42,621 bases of DNA from an uncultured Synergistales bacterium (GTDB lineage Bacteria > Synergistota > Synergistia > Synergistales > Aminobacteriaceae), in assembly GCA_905233645.1 (NCBI GenBank), contig CAJODZ010000027.1:1-42621 (forward strand), written 5' to 3'. The translations under genes were made by a program, and so were the position numbers. The notes beneath the pieces were generated by a model, which was not told the origin of the DNA, made no database searches, and was given only the letters and a program-made list of their open reading frames with translations. Below, piece by piece: positions 9,755-20,894 of this stretch; positions within the stretch are counted from its first letter, which is position 1; every line of letters begins with the position of its first letter.

Positions 9755-11545
9755 TTAATTCACGCTGTTCACAGTTATACGAGTTACATTACCGTTGCGG
9801 TCAGTCTGAATTAAAATCCCTGCTTTGTTGTTCTCGTTATATTGAATTGTGCGTTGTCCAACGTTCTGCGTTGTCGGATAGCCCAAAATATTTATAACTT
9901 CGTCGCGCGTCATTCCAGTTTTTAAACCGTTCTGTAATTCGTAACGCGCCGCGCTCAAAACTAATCTCGTAATTTCATCACCGCGTAATCCAGCACTTAA
10001 ACCAGGCCATTCGATTGAAGTTCCTGTGCTGCGGTCTGGCTGTCCTAAACTTTCGATTAACTCCGAGCGGTTATTCCCCAAACTCTTTAACAAAGCGTTT
10101 GAATATCCAGCCGGTAAATTTGCTCCCGTAGCTCTTAAATAATCACCAAAGACCCAACCTTCACGGTTATCAGGTGTACGAATTTGATACCATGTTCCGC
10201 TCTTAGCTCCTGCGTTACCTGCTGCTGAACCTAAAATATCAACGCGCGTATTATTTCTCAATTTTGTAACAGCACGTGAATTTGTCGTAGCCTCTGAACG
10301 CATATTAACTCCGTTCCCCGTGATAACACCAACGCTGGGAGTTGTGTTAGGCAATAAATCAGGCAAAACATTCTCTTTTATAGCCGGCTGTGCTATTGGT
10401 TGAGCGATGACGTTATTATTAGCTTGAGGTTTGTTCGCATTATTATTTTCGATTACGGGCAAATTATCAGTGTTATACAATCCTGGCAAATCTCCGGGCG
10501 GAAGCTTTCTTAATCCAAGCAGGAAGTACGTAGCTCCGGTTACGGCAATAATTAACAAAATAATATTCAAGAGTTTACGGCCAACTGATTTTTTAGGTTT
10601 TTTACCGCGACGGGCGTATTTTGATTTTGAAAAATTTTGGTAAGTCGCAACAGTTTTACGTCCTGAAAATTCATCGTTGTCAGAATTTGAATTTAATCGA
10701 TAACTATCACGCATTTTATTATTTTCTTCACCACCATAAAAATTATTATTTATATTCTCAGGCTCTGCCTCCGGTTTAACTCGTTCTTCAGCCGTGCCTG
10801 TATAAACTGGTTCGTATTCAACAACATGTAAAGGAGTTCCGCAACTTGGACAAAATCTATCGCTGCGAGCAACAATTTCGCCGCATTCAGGACAAGTCTT
10901 TGAAGTTCTGCGCCTGATTTTTGGAGCTGGAATATTTTCAGGAATTTGGTCAGCGTCGAGCGTTGGTCTTGTCGGCGTTAAATTGACTTCGGAATTTATG
11001 ACGGGCTTAATGTCAGCAGTGTAATCCTCTTGAGGCTCAAGCTCTTCATTTTTCGTTTCACCTGGATATTCATTAGCGTGAGCTTCTAAATCTCTGTTGA
11101 GCATAATATTAAAATCCCTGAAATCTTGTTGAGCGTCCGTTAAATTTGAATTTTGATTTTGATTTTCGTCGTAATCTTCGTAATCATAATCCTCATCGTC
11201 ATAACTATAATTTTCCTGCGGATACTCTTGAGGCCGTTTTAAAAAGAAGCATAATATCGCTACGAAAAAATATATTCCGCCATATAGCCAAATGTCCCGT
11301 CCGGCAGGTATACAAGCTCCAACAGCAAAGAATAAAAATAACGCTCCCCACTTGCTGTAATTAAACGCTATGACACCGCCGGTTAATGCAAGTATCGCTG
11401 AAATAACAGGAAGGCTCGCTACAAATGTTTGAGGTATTCCAGGAGCAACAGTCGAAGCCGCTAATGACCCAAAAAGCATAAAGACACCGTGTATTATTGA
11501 TGTTATAGATGCGCCTAACGTTAGTGCTAAAATTATCCAACGCAT
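9755..11545 (-). CDS. Membrane protein with zinc ribbon and bacterial SH3 domain
   Basis: N-terminal TM helices, CPECGEIVARSDRFCPSCG, GNGVNMRSEATTNSRAVTKLRNNTRVDILG..WYQI..GWVFGDYL, C-terminal GMTRDEVINILGYPT repeat region. Confidence 0.8.
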   Translation of the reverse strand: MRWIILALTLGASITSIIHGVFMLFGSLAASTVAPGIPQTFVASLPVISAILALTGGVIAFNYSKWGALFLFFAVGACIPAGRDIWLYGGIYFFVAILCFFLKRPQEYPQENYSYDDEDYDYEDYDENQNQNSNLTDAQQDFRDFNIMLNRDLEAHANEYPGETKNEELEPQEDYTADIKPVINSEVNLTPTRPTLDADQIPENIPAPKIRRRTSKTCPECGEIVARSDRFCPSCGTPLHVVEYEPVYTGTAEERVKPEAEPENINNNFYGGEENNKMRDSYRLNSNSDNDEFSGRKTVATYQNFSKSKYARRGKKPKKSVGRKLLNIILLIIAVTGATYFLLGLRKLPPGDLPGLYNTDNLPVIENNNANKPQANNNVIAQPIAQPAIKENVLPDLLPNTTPSVGVITGNGVNMRSEATTNSRAVTKLRNNTRVDILGSAAGNAGAKSGTWYQIRTPDNREGWVFGDYLRATGANLPAGYSNALLKSLGNNRSELIESLGQPDRSTGTSIEWPGLSAGLRGDEITRLVLSAARYELQNGLKTGMTRDEVINILGYPTTQNVGQRTIQYNENNKAGILIQTDRNGNVTRITVNSVN

Positions 11546-11648
11546 TTTAATTTATGTTTAGTCCTCCGATTTAATTTTTTACAAAATTTTTTATAAACCG
11601 CTTGAATTATAATATAAAATATTTTTGCTTAACTCGGCTTTGTTAATC

Positions 11649-13373
11649 TCAGGAAAAATAATTATTTAACGTTAAGACAGCGTTTAATTCGTTATTCGTA
11701 GCTTCGCCTTTGATTAACTTTGCATAAATATTTTTAAACGTATTTTGCTCGTTAGTCTCCTTTAATAATTTGCAAATCTTATCCCAACGTTCACTCTCTT
11801 TAATGCGTGAGCAATATCCTTCGCCAATCGCTATAAAATTCCTTGAAAACTCATCGTTAAATTCAAGCCAACGGGTTTTTAAAACGTCCGCTCCCTCGTT
11901 TAATATCGCAAAAGCAATTTCACGCGCCGATTTAGATTTTAATAACGTGTAAATCTCTTCGGGTTTTATCTTTTTAAGACAGTAAGGGTCATTCCAAAGT
12001 AACGCACAAAATCCGGCCTCAAGTTCATCAACTTCAACCCGTTCGCCATCGTTATTTAAAAGCGTCGTTTTGTGTAAAAAATTTTTAGCCGTGTCATTTT
12101 TAACGGGAGCGACAAAATTTTTATTGTGTATTAGCTTATTTTTTAAGACTAACGGGTCAATCATAAGCGTCTCACAAATCTTATTTTGATAAATATTTAT
12201 CTCGCGCGCGTCTAATTTTGAAAGCCCATCGAAAAATGATTTAACACCAACATTATATTTGGCCGGATTGTCAAGCATATTCTTTACAAAATCTAAATGC
12301 TTTAATACTAAAGGCTGTGCATTTTTTAAAGCGTCTTCAAATTTTTCAGGAGGATTTGCGCTTAAAAATTCGTCCGGGTCTTTGCCTTCAGGTAAACTCA
12401 CAACGCGAACGTCTAAACCGGCCTCACGCAAAATATACATTCCTCTTAATGCTGCCTCCTGGCCTGCTTTATCCGTGTCATAGCAAATATAACAGGTATC
12501 GCTGAAACGAGCCAATAAATTTGCCTGCTCACTCGTTAACGATGTTCCTAATGAGGCGACCGCTTCAGTAAATCCGCATTTGTGTAATCTTACAGCGTCC
12601 ATATAACCTTCAACTAGAATAGAACGTGCTTTTTTACGCATTGCGTTACGGGCTTCATACAATAAATATAAATTATTCTTTTTGCTAAAAATTTCGCATT
12701 CGGGACTGTTAATATATTTTGCTCCTTCACCGTCAATTAAACGCCCTCCAAATGCAATAACACGACCCGTAATATCTTTAACCGGAAAAATTAAACGGCC
12801 TCTGAACCTGTCATAAATATGATTTTTATTCTCGATGGCCAAGCCTGAATTTAATATTTGCTTTTCGGGAACGCCTGACTTTTTTAAATAGACGCTTAAC
12901 GCATCCCATGAGACAGGACTGTAACCAAGCATAAAATTTTCGATATCGTGTTCGTTTAAATTTCTGCGTTTCATGTAAGCTTGTGCGGCTGTGCCTTGAG
13001 GAGATTTTAAATTATTCTTGAAAAATTCCGCCGCCATTTCTGCAACGTCATATAAACTTTTTGCGCCCTTGTCCTTCTTTGAAAAAGAATAATTTATTCC
13101 GGCGCGCTTTGCTAAAAATTCTAACGCTTCGCGAAATTCAAGCCCTTCTGTTCTCATTACAAACGAAAAAATATTACCGCCCTTATGACAGCCGAAACAA
13201 TAATAACTCTGAGTGTCCGGAAAAACATGAAAAGAAGGAGTTTTTTCACTATGGAACGGGCATAAACCTTTATATGAATTTCCAGAGCGGATCAATCTCA
13301 CTTTTTCGCCTATAATTTCGACTATATCTAATGAATTTTGAATTTGATTTACTAAATCGTTATTACTCGGCAA
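11649..13373 (-). CDS. dnaG: DNA primase
   Basis: CPFHSEKTPSFHVFPDTQSYYCFGCHKGGNIFSFVM zinc-binding domain; FGGR, LVEGYMDAV, CYDTDKAGQEAALRG TOPRIM motifs. Confidence 0.97.
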   Translation of the reverse strand: MPSNNDLVNQIQNSLDIVEIIGEKVRLIRSGNSYKGLCPFHSEKTPSFHVFPDTQSYYCFGCHKGGNIFSFVMRTEGLEFREALEFLAKRAGINYSFSKKDKGAKSLYDVAEMAAEFFKNNLKSPQGTAAQAYMKRRNLNEHDIENFMLGYSPVSWDALSVYLKKSGVPEKQILNSGLAIENKNHIYDRFRGRLIFPVKDITGRVIAFGGRLIDGEGAKYINSPECEIFSKKNNLYLLYEARNAMRKKARSILVEGYMDAVRLHKCGFTEAVASLGTSLTSEQANLLARFSDTCYICYDTDKAGQEAALRGMYILREAGLDVRVVSLPEGKDPDEFLSANPPEKFEDALKNAQPLVLKHLDFVKNMLDNPAKYNVGVKSFFDGLSKLDAREINIYQNKICETLMIDPLVLKNKLIHNKNFVAPVKNDTAKNFLHKTTLLNNDGERVEVDELEAGFCALLWNDPYCLKKIKPEEIYTLLKSKSAREIAFAILNEGADVLKTRWLEFNDEFSRNFIAIGEGYCSRIKESERWDKICKLLKETNEQNTFKNIYAKLIKGEATNNELNAVLTLNNYFS

Positions 13374-13471
13374 AATGATAATACCCCTCCGAAATTTTTT
13401 AGTTTGAAAGTTTGAAAGCCTTATAATAATATCACTTGAAAATTTTAGAGAGCTTTATTTAATTAGAGAGG

Positions 13472-14230
13472 TTGCTTATGAAAAAATTTTTATGCGCTGT
13501 AATCCTAATGTTGCTGTTAAATTTCCCTGCTGTTAGTTTTGGAAGTACTGAGCGCGACATTCAAAATTTAATTAACTTTTATATAAACAAATTCACGCCA
13601 GAAAAAGCAGAGATGATGGCTTCAGAATTACCGGACGAAAATAACGAATTTCACGACGTTTATATGAACTTAACCGGAATTGTTGTCGAAGATGTCAGGC
13701 TTGATAGTTTGTGCGTGAGAATGACCGGCGTAAAATTTAATTCACCTAAAGAATGGGCGAACGGCAAAGTCGAATTTGACCGCGCATTACAAATTTACGG
13801 TTACGGAAGAATTTTAGAGAACGACATAAACCAGGCATTAAAAGCAAAAACTTTCGGCAAAGAAGACGTGTGGCACGATATGTCTATAAAAATTACACCG
13901 GCAGGCTTACAAGGCAAAGGCTATTATCGAGTGAACACGGCTTTATTAGATTTTGACATTTTGATTGAGATTAAGAGCGGTTTAAAAGTTGTCGGCGGCA
14001 AAGAGATTTGGCTTGATAAACCGGCTGTAAAAATTAACAGGCTCGATGTTCCTGACGGAATTACTAAGAAGGCGCTTGCGGATATTCAACCGTTGTTAGA
14101 TTTAAATCAGTATCCGGATTTGCCAATAAGATTAAATAAAATCGTTTTCAAAAACGGCGAAGCAATTTTATCAACAAAACGCGCACCAGAAATTTTAACG
14201 GACGGATATAAATATAATTACACGAAATAA
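13472..14230 (+). CDS. Secreted LmeA/DUF2993-like lipid-binding-type protein
   Basis: Signal peptide; beta-rich pattern with LTGIVVEDVRLDSLCVRMTGVKF and repeated IKITPAGLQGKG/VGGKEIWLD segments; likely start is the ATG at 13478. Confidence 0.5.
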   Translation: MLMKKFLCAVILMLLLNFPAVSFGSTERDIQNLINFYINKFTPEKAEMMASELPDENNEFHDVYMNLTGIVVEDVRLDSLCVRMTGVKFNSPKEWANGKVEFDRALQIYGYGRILENDINQALKAKTFGKEDVWHDMSIKITPAGLQGKGYYRVNTALLDFDILIEIKSGLKVVGGKEIWLDKPAVKINRLDVPDGITKKALADIQPLLDLNQYPDLPIRLNKIVFKNGEAILSTKRAPEILTDGYKYNYTK

Positions 14231-14265
14231 TTTTCAAGAGATATTTTTTAAGAGATATTTTAAAA

Positions 14266-15960
14266 ATGAATGAACAAAGACGTTTTGCATGGGTTATAGT
14301 TTCAGCGTTATTACAAGGAATTTTACTAGCTGTTTATGCTTTGGCGCGTTATGAATTTGTATCGTACATGCCTGTAAGTTTAATAGTGCTTTTGCCGTTT
14401 ACTTTTTGGCTTACGCAGGAGCATTGGGGACGGCGTTTAAATAATTTTATGATTGGCTTAACGATAGTTTTGCTAATTTTTTATTTATATCGTTTATGGT
14501 CATTGAACACGCCGGACGGAATTTTTTATCTTGAAAATTCTCAGCGTTCGGATTTAGTGAGAATAAGTATCGCTGTATTTTTACTAATTCCGTTTTTCCA
14601 GTGCCGAATTGTTTCATGGAGCTGGCGAATGCCGTACTCTGATATATTTTTTCAGCTTTGTCGAAATCTGTTTTTATTATTTCAAGCTTCAATCGTAATC
14701 GCTGTATTTTGGGGAATGTTAATAACGGCGGGCTTATTATTTGACATAGTAGGTTTAGAGATAGTGCCGTTTGTAATTTTAAATCCGTTTGTCGCAGTTC
14801 CTTTAACGAGTTTAATAATTGCAATTTCAATTTCCGTAGCAATAAGACATCCCGGAATAGATTCTCTTGGCCGTTGGTTATTATCAGTTTTAGCGTGGCT
14901 GTTGCCGTTTTTCTCGTTTATGTCTTTAATTTTCATGGCGTGTCTGCCGTTTTCCGGATTAAAAATGTTATGGAACACTGGCCAAGCGAGTACGTTAATG
15001 CTTTTATTGCAATTCGGAACGATAATTTTAGCGAATGCGGCATGGCTTGACGGTAGCAAAAACACTTTCACGAATAAATATATAAATTTTGCGGCAGAAA
15101 TTTCGTTATTATGTTTACCCGTATATTTTGGAATGTGTATTTATTCGGTCGGTCTAAGAATTGAACAATACGGCCTCTCAGTTGACAGAATACAAGCTAT
15201 GTTTTTAGTCGTTGTTACTGGAGTATGGGGAATGGGTTATGCTGGGGCTGTTTTATTAAGAGTATGGCCTTCAGCGATTGGGAAAGTTAATATCGCTTCT
15301 GTTTTGATAATGGCTGTAATTGTTGCGGCGATGAACTCACCATTGCTTGACCCTTACAAATTAGCGGCATTAAACCAAGCGGAAAGACTTTCGACGGGCG
15401 AGATTGAACCGGAAAGTTTTGATTATATTTATGCACGATTTAATTTAGGCCGTTACGGTAATGCGATGCTTAAAAAACTTGAACAGGACGAAAATTTATA
15501 CAAAGGCGAAATCAAACGAGGCATAACTTCTGCGATGTCAGTTGACCCCAAAGAGTACCGCAATTATCTTGAATATGGTGTACCGCCAATCATGAGACGC
15601 ACGAGAATTATTGATGCGGCTGAGATTTATCCTGAAGGAATGATTTTAAGCGACACGTTCAAAAAATATTTTTTGGAACACTGGTCGGAAAATCTAAAAT
15701 TTTTAAAAAATGTCAGTCGTCCTGGCGATTTAGCGTTTATATTAGCTGATTTTGAAATTGAGAAAAATAACATAACGGCTTTAACAGAAAATACAGGAAT
15801 TATTTTCAGCGTTAGCGGTGACGTTATTGAACGCAGGGGTGAATTTTCTGGAGTATTTGATTTAAAGAATATAATTTCGTTAGATATAAATATTATTGAG
15901 CCGACGTTTAAGGATTTAAAAATCAACGGTGAAAATATAAGAATAACGCCGCTCGATTAA
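14266..15960 (+). CDS. DUF4153-like polytopic membrane protein
   Basis: Multiple TM helices over ~390 aa followed by a soluble C-terminal region. Confidence 0.6.
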   Translation: MNEQRRFAWVIVSALLQGILLAVYALARYEFVSYMPVSLIVLLPFTFWLTQEHWGRRLNNFMIGLTIVLLIFYLYRLWSLNTPDGIFYLENSQRSDLVRISIAVFLLIPFFQCRIVSWSWRMPYSDIFFQLCRNLFLLFQASIVIAVFWGMLITAGLLFDIVGLEIVPFVILNPFVAVPLTSLIIAISISVAIRHPGIDSLGRWLLSVLAWLLPFFSFMSLIFMACLPFSGLKMLWNTGQASTLMLLLQFGTIILANAAWLDGSKNTFTNKYINFAAEISLLCLPVYFGMCIYSVGLRIEQYGLSVDRIQAMFLVVVTGVWGMGYAGAVLLRVWPSAIGKVNIASVLIMAVIVAAMNSPLLDPYKLAALNQAERLSTGEIEPESFDYIYARFNLGRYGNAMLKKLEQDENLYKGEIKRGITSAMSVDPKEYRNYLEYGVPPIMRRTRIIDAAEIYPEGMILSDTFKKYFLEHWSENLKFLKNVSRPGDLAFILADFEIEKNNITALTENTGIIFSVSGDVIERRGEFSGVFDLKNIISLDINIIEPTFKDLKINGENIRITPLD

Positions 15961-15981
15961 AAAATTTTTAAAAATATTTCA

Positions 15982-16015
15982 GGAGAGCAAACGCAAAAAT
16001 TGTTCTCCTGATTTT
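15982..16015. terminator. Terminator hairpin between convergent genes
   Basis: GGAGAGCAA...TTGTTCTCC perfect 9-bp stem followed by T run. Confidence 0.8.
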
Positions 16016-16028
16016 TTATTGCGCAAAA

Positions 16029-16829
16029 TTATTTTCGGCCAAGAATTTTTTTAACGATTTTTAATAATCCGGTCTTCGTTAAAAATATATACGTTAAATC
16101 ACTAAAGTGAACAGGACAAATATAATGCATTAACGCACTGAAAAAATTTGTCTTGGAATAATCGCAGCACGTCCTGATAAATTTAAAGTCGTGAGCGTAA
16201 AATCTTGATAATTTATAAAAACCTTTTCTAAAATCACCGTTTAAAGTTCCGGAGGAATAGTGAGTTAAATCTATATCACAGGCAAAAACTTTATTGTTAT
16301 TTTTACGGGCGTTCAAACACCTTTCAACAGAGTATAAATGCCAGTTATCACACAAAATCTCGTTAAAAGGATTGTTTAAAAAATTTTGCGTATAACCTCC
16401 AAAAAAACATTCATCAATAACGTCAAGCGCAATCATTTGATTTTTATCAATTCTATAATCGCCGGATATATCAGATTTTTTAAACTCATTATATAAACCT
16501 CTGATATTTGTAAAAACTCCGGGCTTGTCAATTTTCACACCGGCAACGCCTAAAATATCGTTACTGCCAATCTTATTAAGATAGCTTAAAAATTTTTCGA
16601 GCGTATCTTTTTGATTTAATAAAATATCCTGGTGCGAGTAAATTATAAATTTTGTGTCAACATTTTTCGTAGCCTGATTATAAGCCTGAGCACATGATTT
16701 AAAATTTGAATTACCTGTGTTATCAAGAGCAATGATTTTAAATTTGCAAGTCTGATTTTTAAGAGTGTCAAGGAATTTTTCATAAACATTTAATTTGTTA
16801 TAACAACATATAATCGTAACATCGCACAT
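16029..16829 (-). CDS. GT-A/family 2-like glycosyltransferase
   Basis: VTIICCYNKLNVYEKFLDTLKNQT..IIALDNTGNS..FIIYSHQDILL: GT2-like N-terminus. Confidence 0.75.
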   Translation of the reverse strand: MCDVTIICCYNKLNVYEKFLDTLKNQTCKFKIIALDNTGNSNFKSCAQAYNQATKNVDTKFIIYSHQDILLNQKDTLEKFLSYLNKIGSNDILGVAGVKIDKPGVFTNIRGLYNEFKKSDISGDYRIDKNQMIALDVIDECFFGGYTQNFLNNPFNEILCDNWHLYSVERCLNARKNNNKVFACDIDLTHYSSGTLNGDFRKGFYKLSRFYAHDFKFIRTCCDYSKTNFFSALMHYICPVHFSDLTYIFLTKTGLLKIVKKILGRK

Positions 16830-16847
16830 AATTTTAGCCTCCTGTTT

Positions 16848-18785
16848 TTATTGCGTTAATTTTAAATTCGCGTCTTCCCATTCTGAATATAAAACGTTTA
16901 AAATTTTCTCAGTGTTTTTGCGTTCAATCATAAGAGCTTGAATTTCGGATGAGTTATTTAAAAAATTTGGGTCGCATAATTTTTTATCAATGTCAGAGAT
17001 TTTCGCTTCGCATTCTGTAATTTTGTTCTCAAGTTCGGTGATTTGCTTTTTTAAAATTTTCGTTTCGGGCGAAATTAAGGGTTTTGATTTTTTAGCAGAC
17101 GATATCTTTTTAGCTGAAACGTCCGTTTTCTCGTTCGCATTAAAAAATTCTTCGCGCTTCTCCAAAAAGTAAGAGTAATTCCCTGCGTAATCGTATAAAA
17201 TTCCGTCGCGAATTTCTAAAACTCTTTCAGCTAAATTATCTAAAAAATGCCGGTCGTGCGAAACAATTAACAAAGTTCCTTGATATTTTAATAATGCACG
17301 TTCAACAATTTCGCGCGTCGATTGGTCTAAATGGTTTGTCGGTTCGTCCAAAATTAAAAAATTAGTCTCGGCTAACATCAATTTATATAATGACAATCTA
17401 GCTTTCTCACCGCCGGATAAAATGCTGATAGGTTTGAAAATATCATCGCCCGAAAATAAAAATGCTCCTAATAAATTTCTGCGTTGAGGCTCGTTTAATT
17501 TTGAATTAACGCTTTTTGCTTCATCCCAAACAGTATTTTTATAATTAAGATTTTTAGTATTGTCCTGTGAAAAATATGCCGCTTTGACGTTATGACCGTA
17601 TTTTATAATTCCAGCGTCCGGATTTTCATTCAAGCTTATTAAACGCAATAACGTCGATTTTCCAGCCCCGTTCACTCCAACTAACGCAACGCGTTCGCCC
17701 CTGTTTAAGACAAAATTAACATCGTGAAAAATATTTACGCCGTCGTAATTTTTAGCAAGTTTTTCAACTTTCAAAACTTCAAGTCCGCTCGCCGGAGCTT
17801 CGGGAATATCAAGTTTTAAACTTTTTTCGCGGCCAGTTAAATTTAATTCAAGCTTTTTGATTTTCTCAAGTTGTTTAATTCTGCTTTGAACTTGTGCGGC
17901 CTTTGTAGCTTTGTATCTGAAACGGGTAATAAAGCTTTCAATTTTTTGAATTTTATTCTGTTGAGCGGTTATATTCTTTTCGAGAATTTCGGTGTTCTTC
18001 TCTTTGACAATCAAATAATTTTCATAATCATACGGGTAAAAAATAATTTTGCCGTTATCAATATCAACAATGCTCGTCGCAATATTATCTAAAAATCTCC
18101 GGTCGTGCGAAATTGCTATGACACCGCCTTTGAAATTCATCAGCCAATTTTCAAGCCATTCCATACTCTCCGTATCTAAATGGTTTGTCGGCTCATCAAG
18201 CAATAAAAAATTATGCGGACTGACCAAAATTGCAGCGAGTGCAATTCTCATTTTCCAACCGCCTGAAAATTCATCGCAGCTTTTTAATTCATCGCCCTTC
18301 ACAAAACCTAAGCCGTGTAAAACTTTTAAGCAAATCGCTTCAAATTCAAAACCGCCTGCATTTTCAAACATGCGTTCTAATTTTGAATGTTGCGTTAATA
18401 AATTTTCAAGTTCAGGATTTTTATTGTCATTGAGATTTTCAAAGCTTGATAATTTATGCTCGACAGTCCTTAATTTATTTTCGATTTCAAGAATGCCCGC
18501 ACGAGATTTTAAATACTCAAGCAAATTTACAGGCTCAAGCTCCTTCATCAAGTCTTGCGGCAAATATCCTATATCTAAATTTTTTGAACGCGAAATCTCA
18601 ATACTGGAATTATAAAAATCATTTTCGCCGGCAATTATTTTTAAGAGAGTTGTTTTTCCAGTTCCGTTATTACCGACAATTCCGAGACGCGCATTATCTG
18701 GAATTTGAATAGCAGCGTTTTTAAAAATAATTCTTTCGCCGAACGATAAATTTAAATTTTTAATATCAATCAAAATCAGCTTCAC
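16848..18785 (-). CDS. ABC-F family ATPase (two NBDs)
   Basis: Two Walker A (GNNGTGKTTLL, GVNGAGKSTLL), FSGGWKMRIALA and LSGGEKARLSL signatures, LLDEPTNHLD twice, C-terminal coiled coil. Confidence 0.95.
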   Translation of the reverse strand: MKLILIDIKNLNLSFGERIIFKNAAIQIPDNARLGIVGNNGTGKTTLLKIIAGENDFYNSSIEISRSKNLDIGYLPQDLMKELEPVNLLEYLKSRAGILEIENKLRTVEHKLSSFENLNDNKNPELENLLTQHSKLERMFENAGGFEFEAICLKVLHGLGFVKGDELKSCDEFSGGWKMRIALAAILVSPHNFLLLDEPTNHLDTESMEWLENWLMNFKGGVIAISHDRRFLDNIATSIVDIDNGKIIFYPYDYENYLIVKEKNTEILEKNITAQQNKIQKIESFITRFRYKATKAAQVQSRIKQLEKIKKLELNLTGREKSLKLDIPEAPASGLEVLKVEKLAKNYDGVNIFHDVNFVLNRGERVALVGVNGAGKSTLLRLISLNENPDAGIIKYGHNVKAAYFSQDNTKNLNYKNTVWDEAKSVNSKLNEPQRRNLLGAFLFSGDDIFKPISILSGGEKARLSLYKLMLAETNFLILDEPTNHLDQSTREIVERALLKYQGTLLIVSHDRHFLDNLAERVLEIRDGILYDYAGNYSYFLEKREEFFNANEKTDVSAKKISSAKKSKPLISPETKILKKQITELENKITECEAKISDIDKKLCDPNFLNNSSEIQALMIERKNTEKILNVLYSEWEDANLKLTQ

Positions 18786-18820
18786 CTATGAAAATTTTAA
18801 CATGCATAATTTAAAATTTT

Positions 18821-18938
18821 ACGCCTTAAAAAATTTAACACTTTGTTTCAAAATCGATATGCTGAAAAATTTTGCGGCTGTTAAATTTATAAAAGCTTTT
18901 TTGTAGTGGTAAACGTAGTTGCAAAAAATAACAGCCCC
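18821..18938 (+). repeat. 118-bp dispersed intergenic repeat, copy 2
   Basis: Same length as copy 1 with 4 differences by eye; followed by TAACAGCCCCC...GAGCTGTTA hairpin and T run. Confidence 0.95.
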
Positions 18939-18995
18939 CTTCGTGTAAAAGAGCTGTTAAATTTTTAATCATTATAGCAAAATTATTTTCGCAAA

Positions 18996-20728
18996 TTATT
19001 TTTGAGGCGGCGTTATTCCTTGCGGGTATGCTGGCAACGGAGGCGTTACGTCTGAAAGTCCTTCCATGCCGCTCGTAATTAAACCGTCTAAAGTATTTCC
19101 GCGCCAAGTTTTTATATAATCATCAGCTTTCGCACCCGTGTAACCTAAAAATCTTACGTGATATTTTTTCAACATGGCTTGAAATTCTGCATTTTGGCCT
19201 GCTTTTTCATAAGCATCGCTCAAAGTTTTTATAAGTTCCGGATTTACATCGTCTTTTATAAAAATCCCGTAAAACGCTCCCCAAGGTAAATATTTAAAAA
19301 ATCCTGGATAATCTACAATTATGCTCGGCACTTCAGGAATATCCGGATCAGGTTCAGGCGCAATGACACATAAAAAACTGATGTTACCTTTTTGATATTC
19401 ACCTATTGCGTGCTGCAATAAACATATTGAACATTCTACTTCGCCGCTCTCAAATTTACTTGTTCAAATTCCGCGCCCGTTACGTCTTTCAAAAATGCGC
19501 ACAACGCCCAACCAGTACTCCCAAGTCCGGTAACAGCACATTTAATTTGTCTTGGGTGAGCTTTTGCGTCCTCGATTAAACCAGTCAAAGTCGTATATTT
19601 TGAACCTGGTCTAACGATAATTCCTGTTGTTAATTCGCCAATTAAATATATGCTTTTAAATTTTTCGTAACTCAAAGGGCTTAAACCGATTTTGTCATGC
19701 AAAGCCGCGTGTTCAGAACCCATTAAAATTGTATAGCCGTCTGATTTTGATTCGTAAACATAACGCATTCCGATTGCACCAGATTGACCGGCTATGTTAG
19801 TGATATTTATCGGCTGTCCTAATTCTTTTGCGGCAATCTCAGTTACAGCACGGCACAAAACATCTGTTGCACCGCCCTTACTCATTTGAACGATACCCGT
19901 AATTTCGTGTTCAGGATAACCGGATTTTTTAGGAGCTTGAGCTTTATTATCGGGTTTGCTTTCAGGTTTAGGGGTTGGGTTTGTTGACGGAGCTTTTTTA
20001 TCGGAAGGGGTATCAATTTTTTGAGCGACGTTTTGATTTTTGTTGTCATTAGGTTTAGCAAAGAAGTTATTAAAATTTCCGCCGCGCCACTTAATTAAAT
20101 AATCTTGAGCTTCAACGCTTGTTAATCCCAAAAATTTAACGTTATTTTTTTCGAGAGTGTTTTTAATTTTTGACGCTTCCGCAGCATTTTTAAAGGCTTC
20201 GGCCAATTTGTTTTTAATTTCGTCGGGCGTACCGTTTTTAACGTAAACACCATAAATAACGCCTTTTGAGAAATAATTAAATTTTTCGGGCGATGATTGT
20301 AAAATTTGCATCGACATATAGCCTTCAATAGGAATTATAAAAACACCTTCAGTTGCTTCACCAGTTAAAAATATACATTCAAAATCGTCATAATTTATAG
20401 CGTTTAAATTATTGGATTTTTCATCAACATTATTGCGCTCAATGCCCACGAAAAAAGTATAACCGTCAGCAGGCGATGAATTTAAATATTTTAAAGCCGC
20501 TGAATTTAAATTATTATCAAACGTCCAAACGCTTACAGGCTGTTCAAAAACTTTTTCAAGCCCTAAAATAAGTTCACGCGCAAAAAAATTATCTTCTCCG
20601 TTTTCGTCAAGTTGAACAACGCCCGTTACTTCATGTTCCGGAAAAGCAGCGAGCGCCGTTAAATTAGTATTTAATAAAAACATTGACAACACCGACACGC
20701 ATATTAAAAAATGTTTACGTAATCTCAT
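18996..20728 (-). pseudogene. Duplicated Bug/TctC-like solute-binding protein, frameshifted in the C-terminal unit
   Basis: Unit 1 FPEHEVTGVVQ...WRGGNFNNFF and unit 2 YPEHEITGIVQMSKGGATDVLCRAV...; unit 2 stops at NLRAAK* (19436) but another frame reads GEVECSICLLQHAIGEYQKGNISFLCVIAPEPDP...WRGNTLDGL. Confidence 0.8.
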
Positions 20729-20843
20729 TTCAAAAACCCGCCTCTTAAATAAAAAATTTTTTTAGAATTGTATTTGAAAAATTTTAACATGTTCGATTGA
20801 AAATATCGTTGAAGCGTTCATTTTTTGATTGGCAATATTTAAA

Positions 20844-20875
20844 AATTCCTCCAAGTCCTAAAACCCAGAGGAATT
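20844..20875 (-). terminator. Terminator of the DUF1919 gene
   Basis: AATTCCTC...GAGGAATT perfect 8-bp stem; T-rich 3' side on the minus strand. Confidence 0.65.
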
Positions 20876-20894
20876 GAATTAAAAAATTATTAAA

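Noticed and set aside
14447-15071. Antisense ORFs opposite the DUF4153-like gene
   Set aside because: Composition-driven shadow ORFs with no recognisable domain.
20780-20835. Fourth copy of the 118-bp repeat
   Set aside because: Shares only short AT-rich fragments (TTTTAACA, TTGAAAAT) without the GTAGTKGTAAACGTAGTTGCAAAA core.
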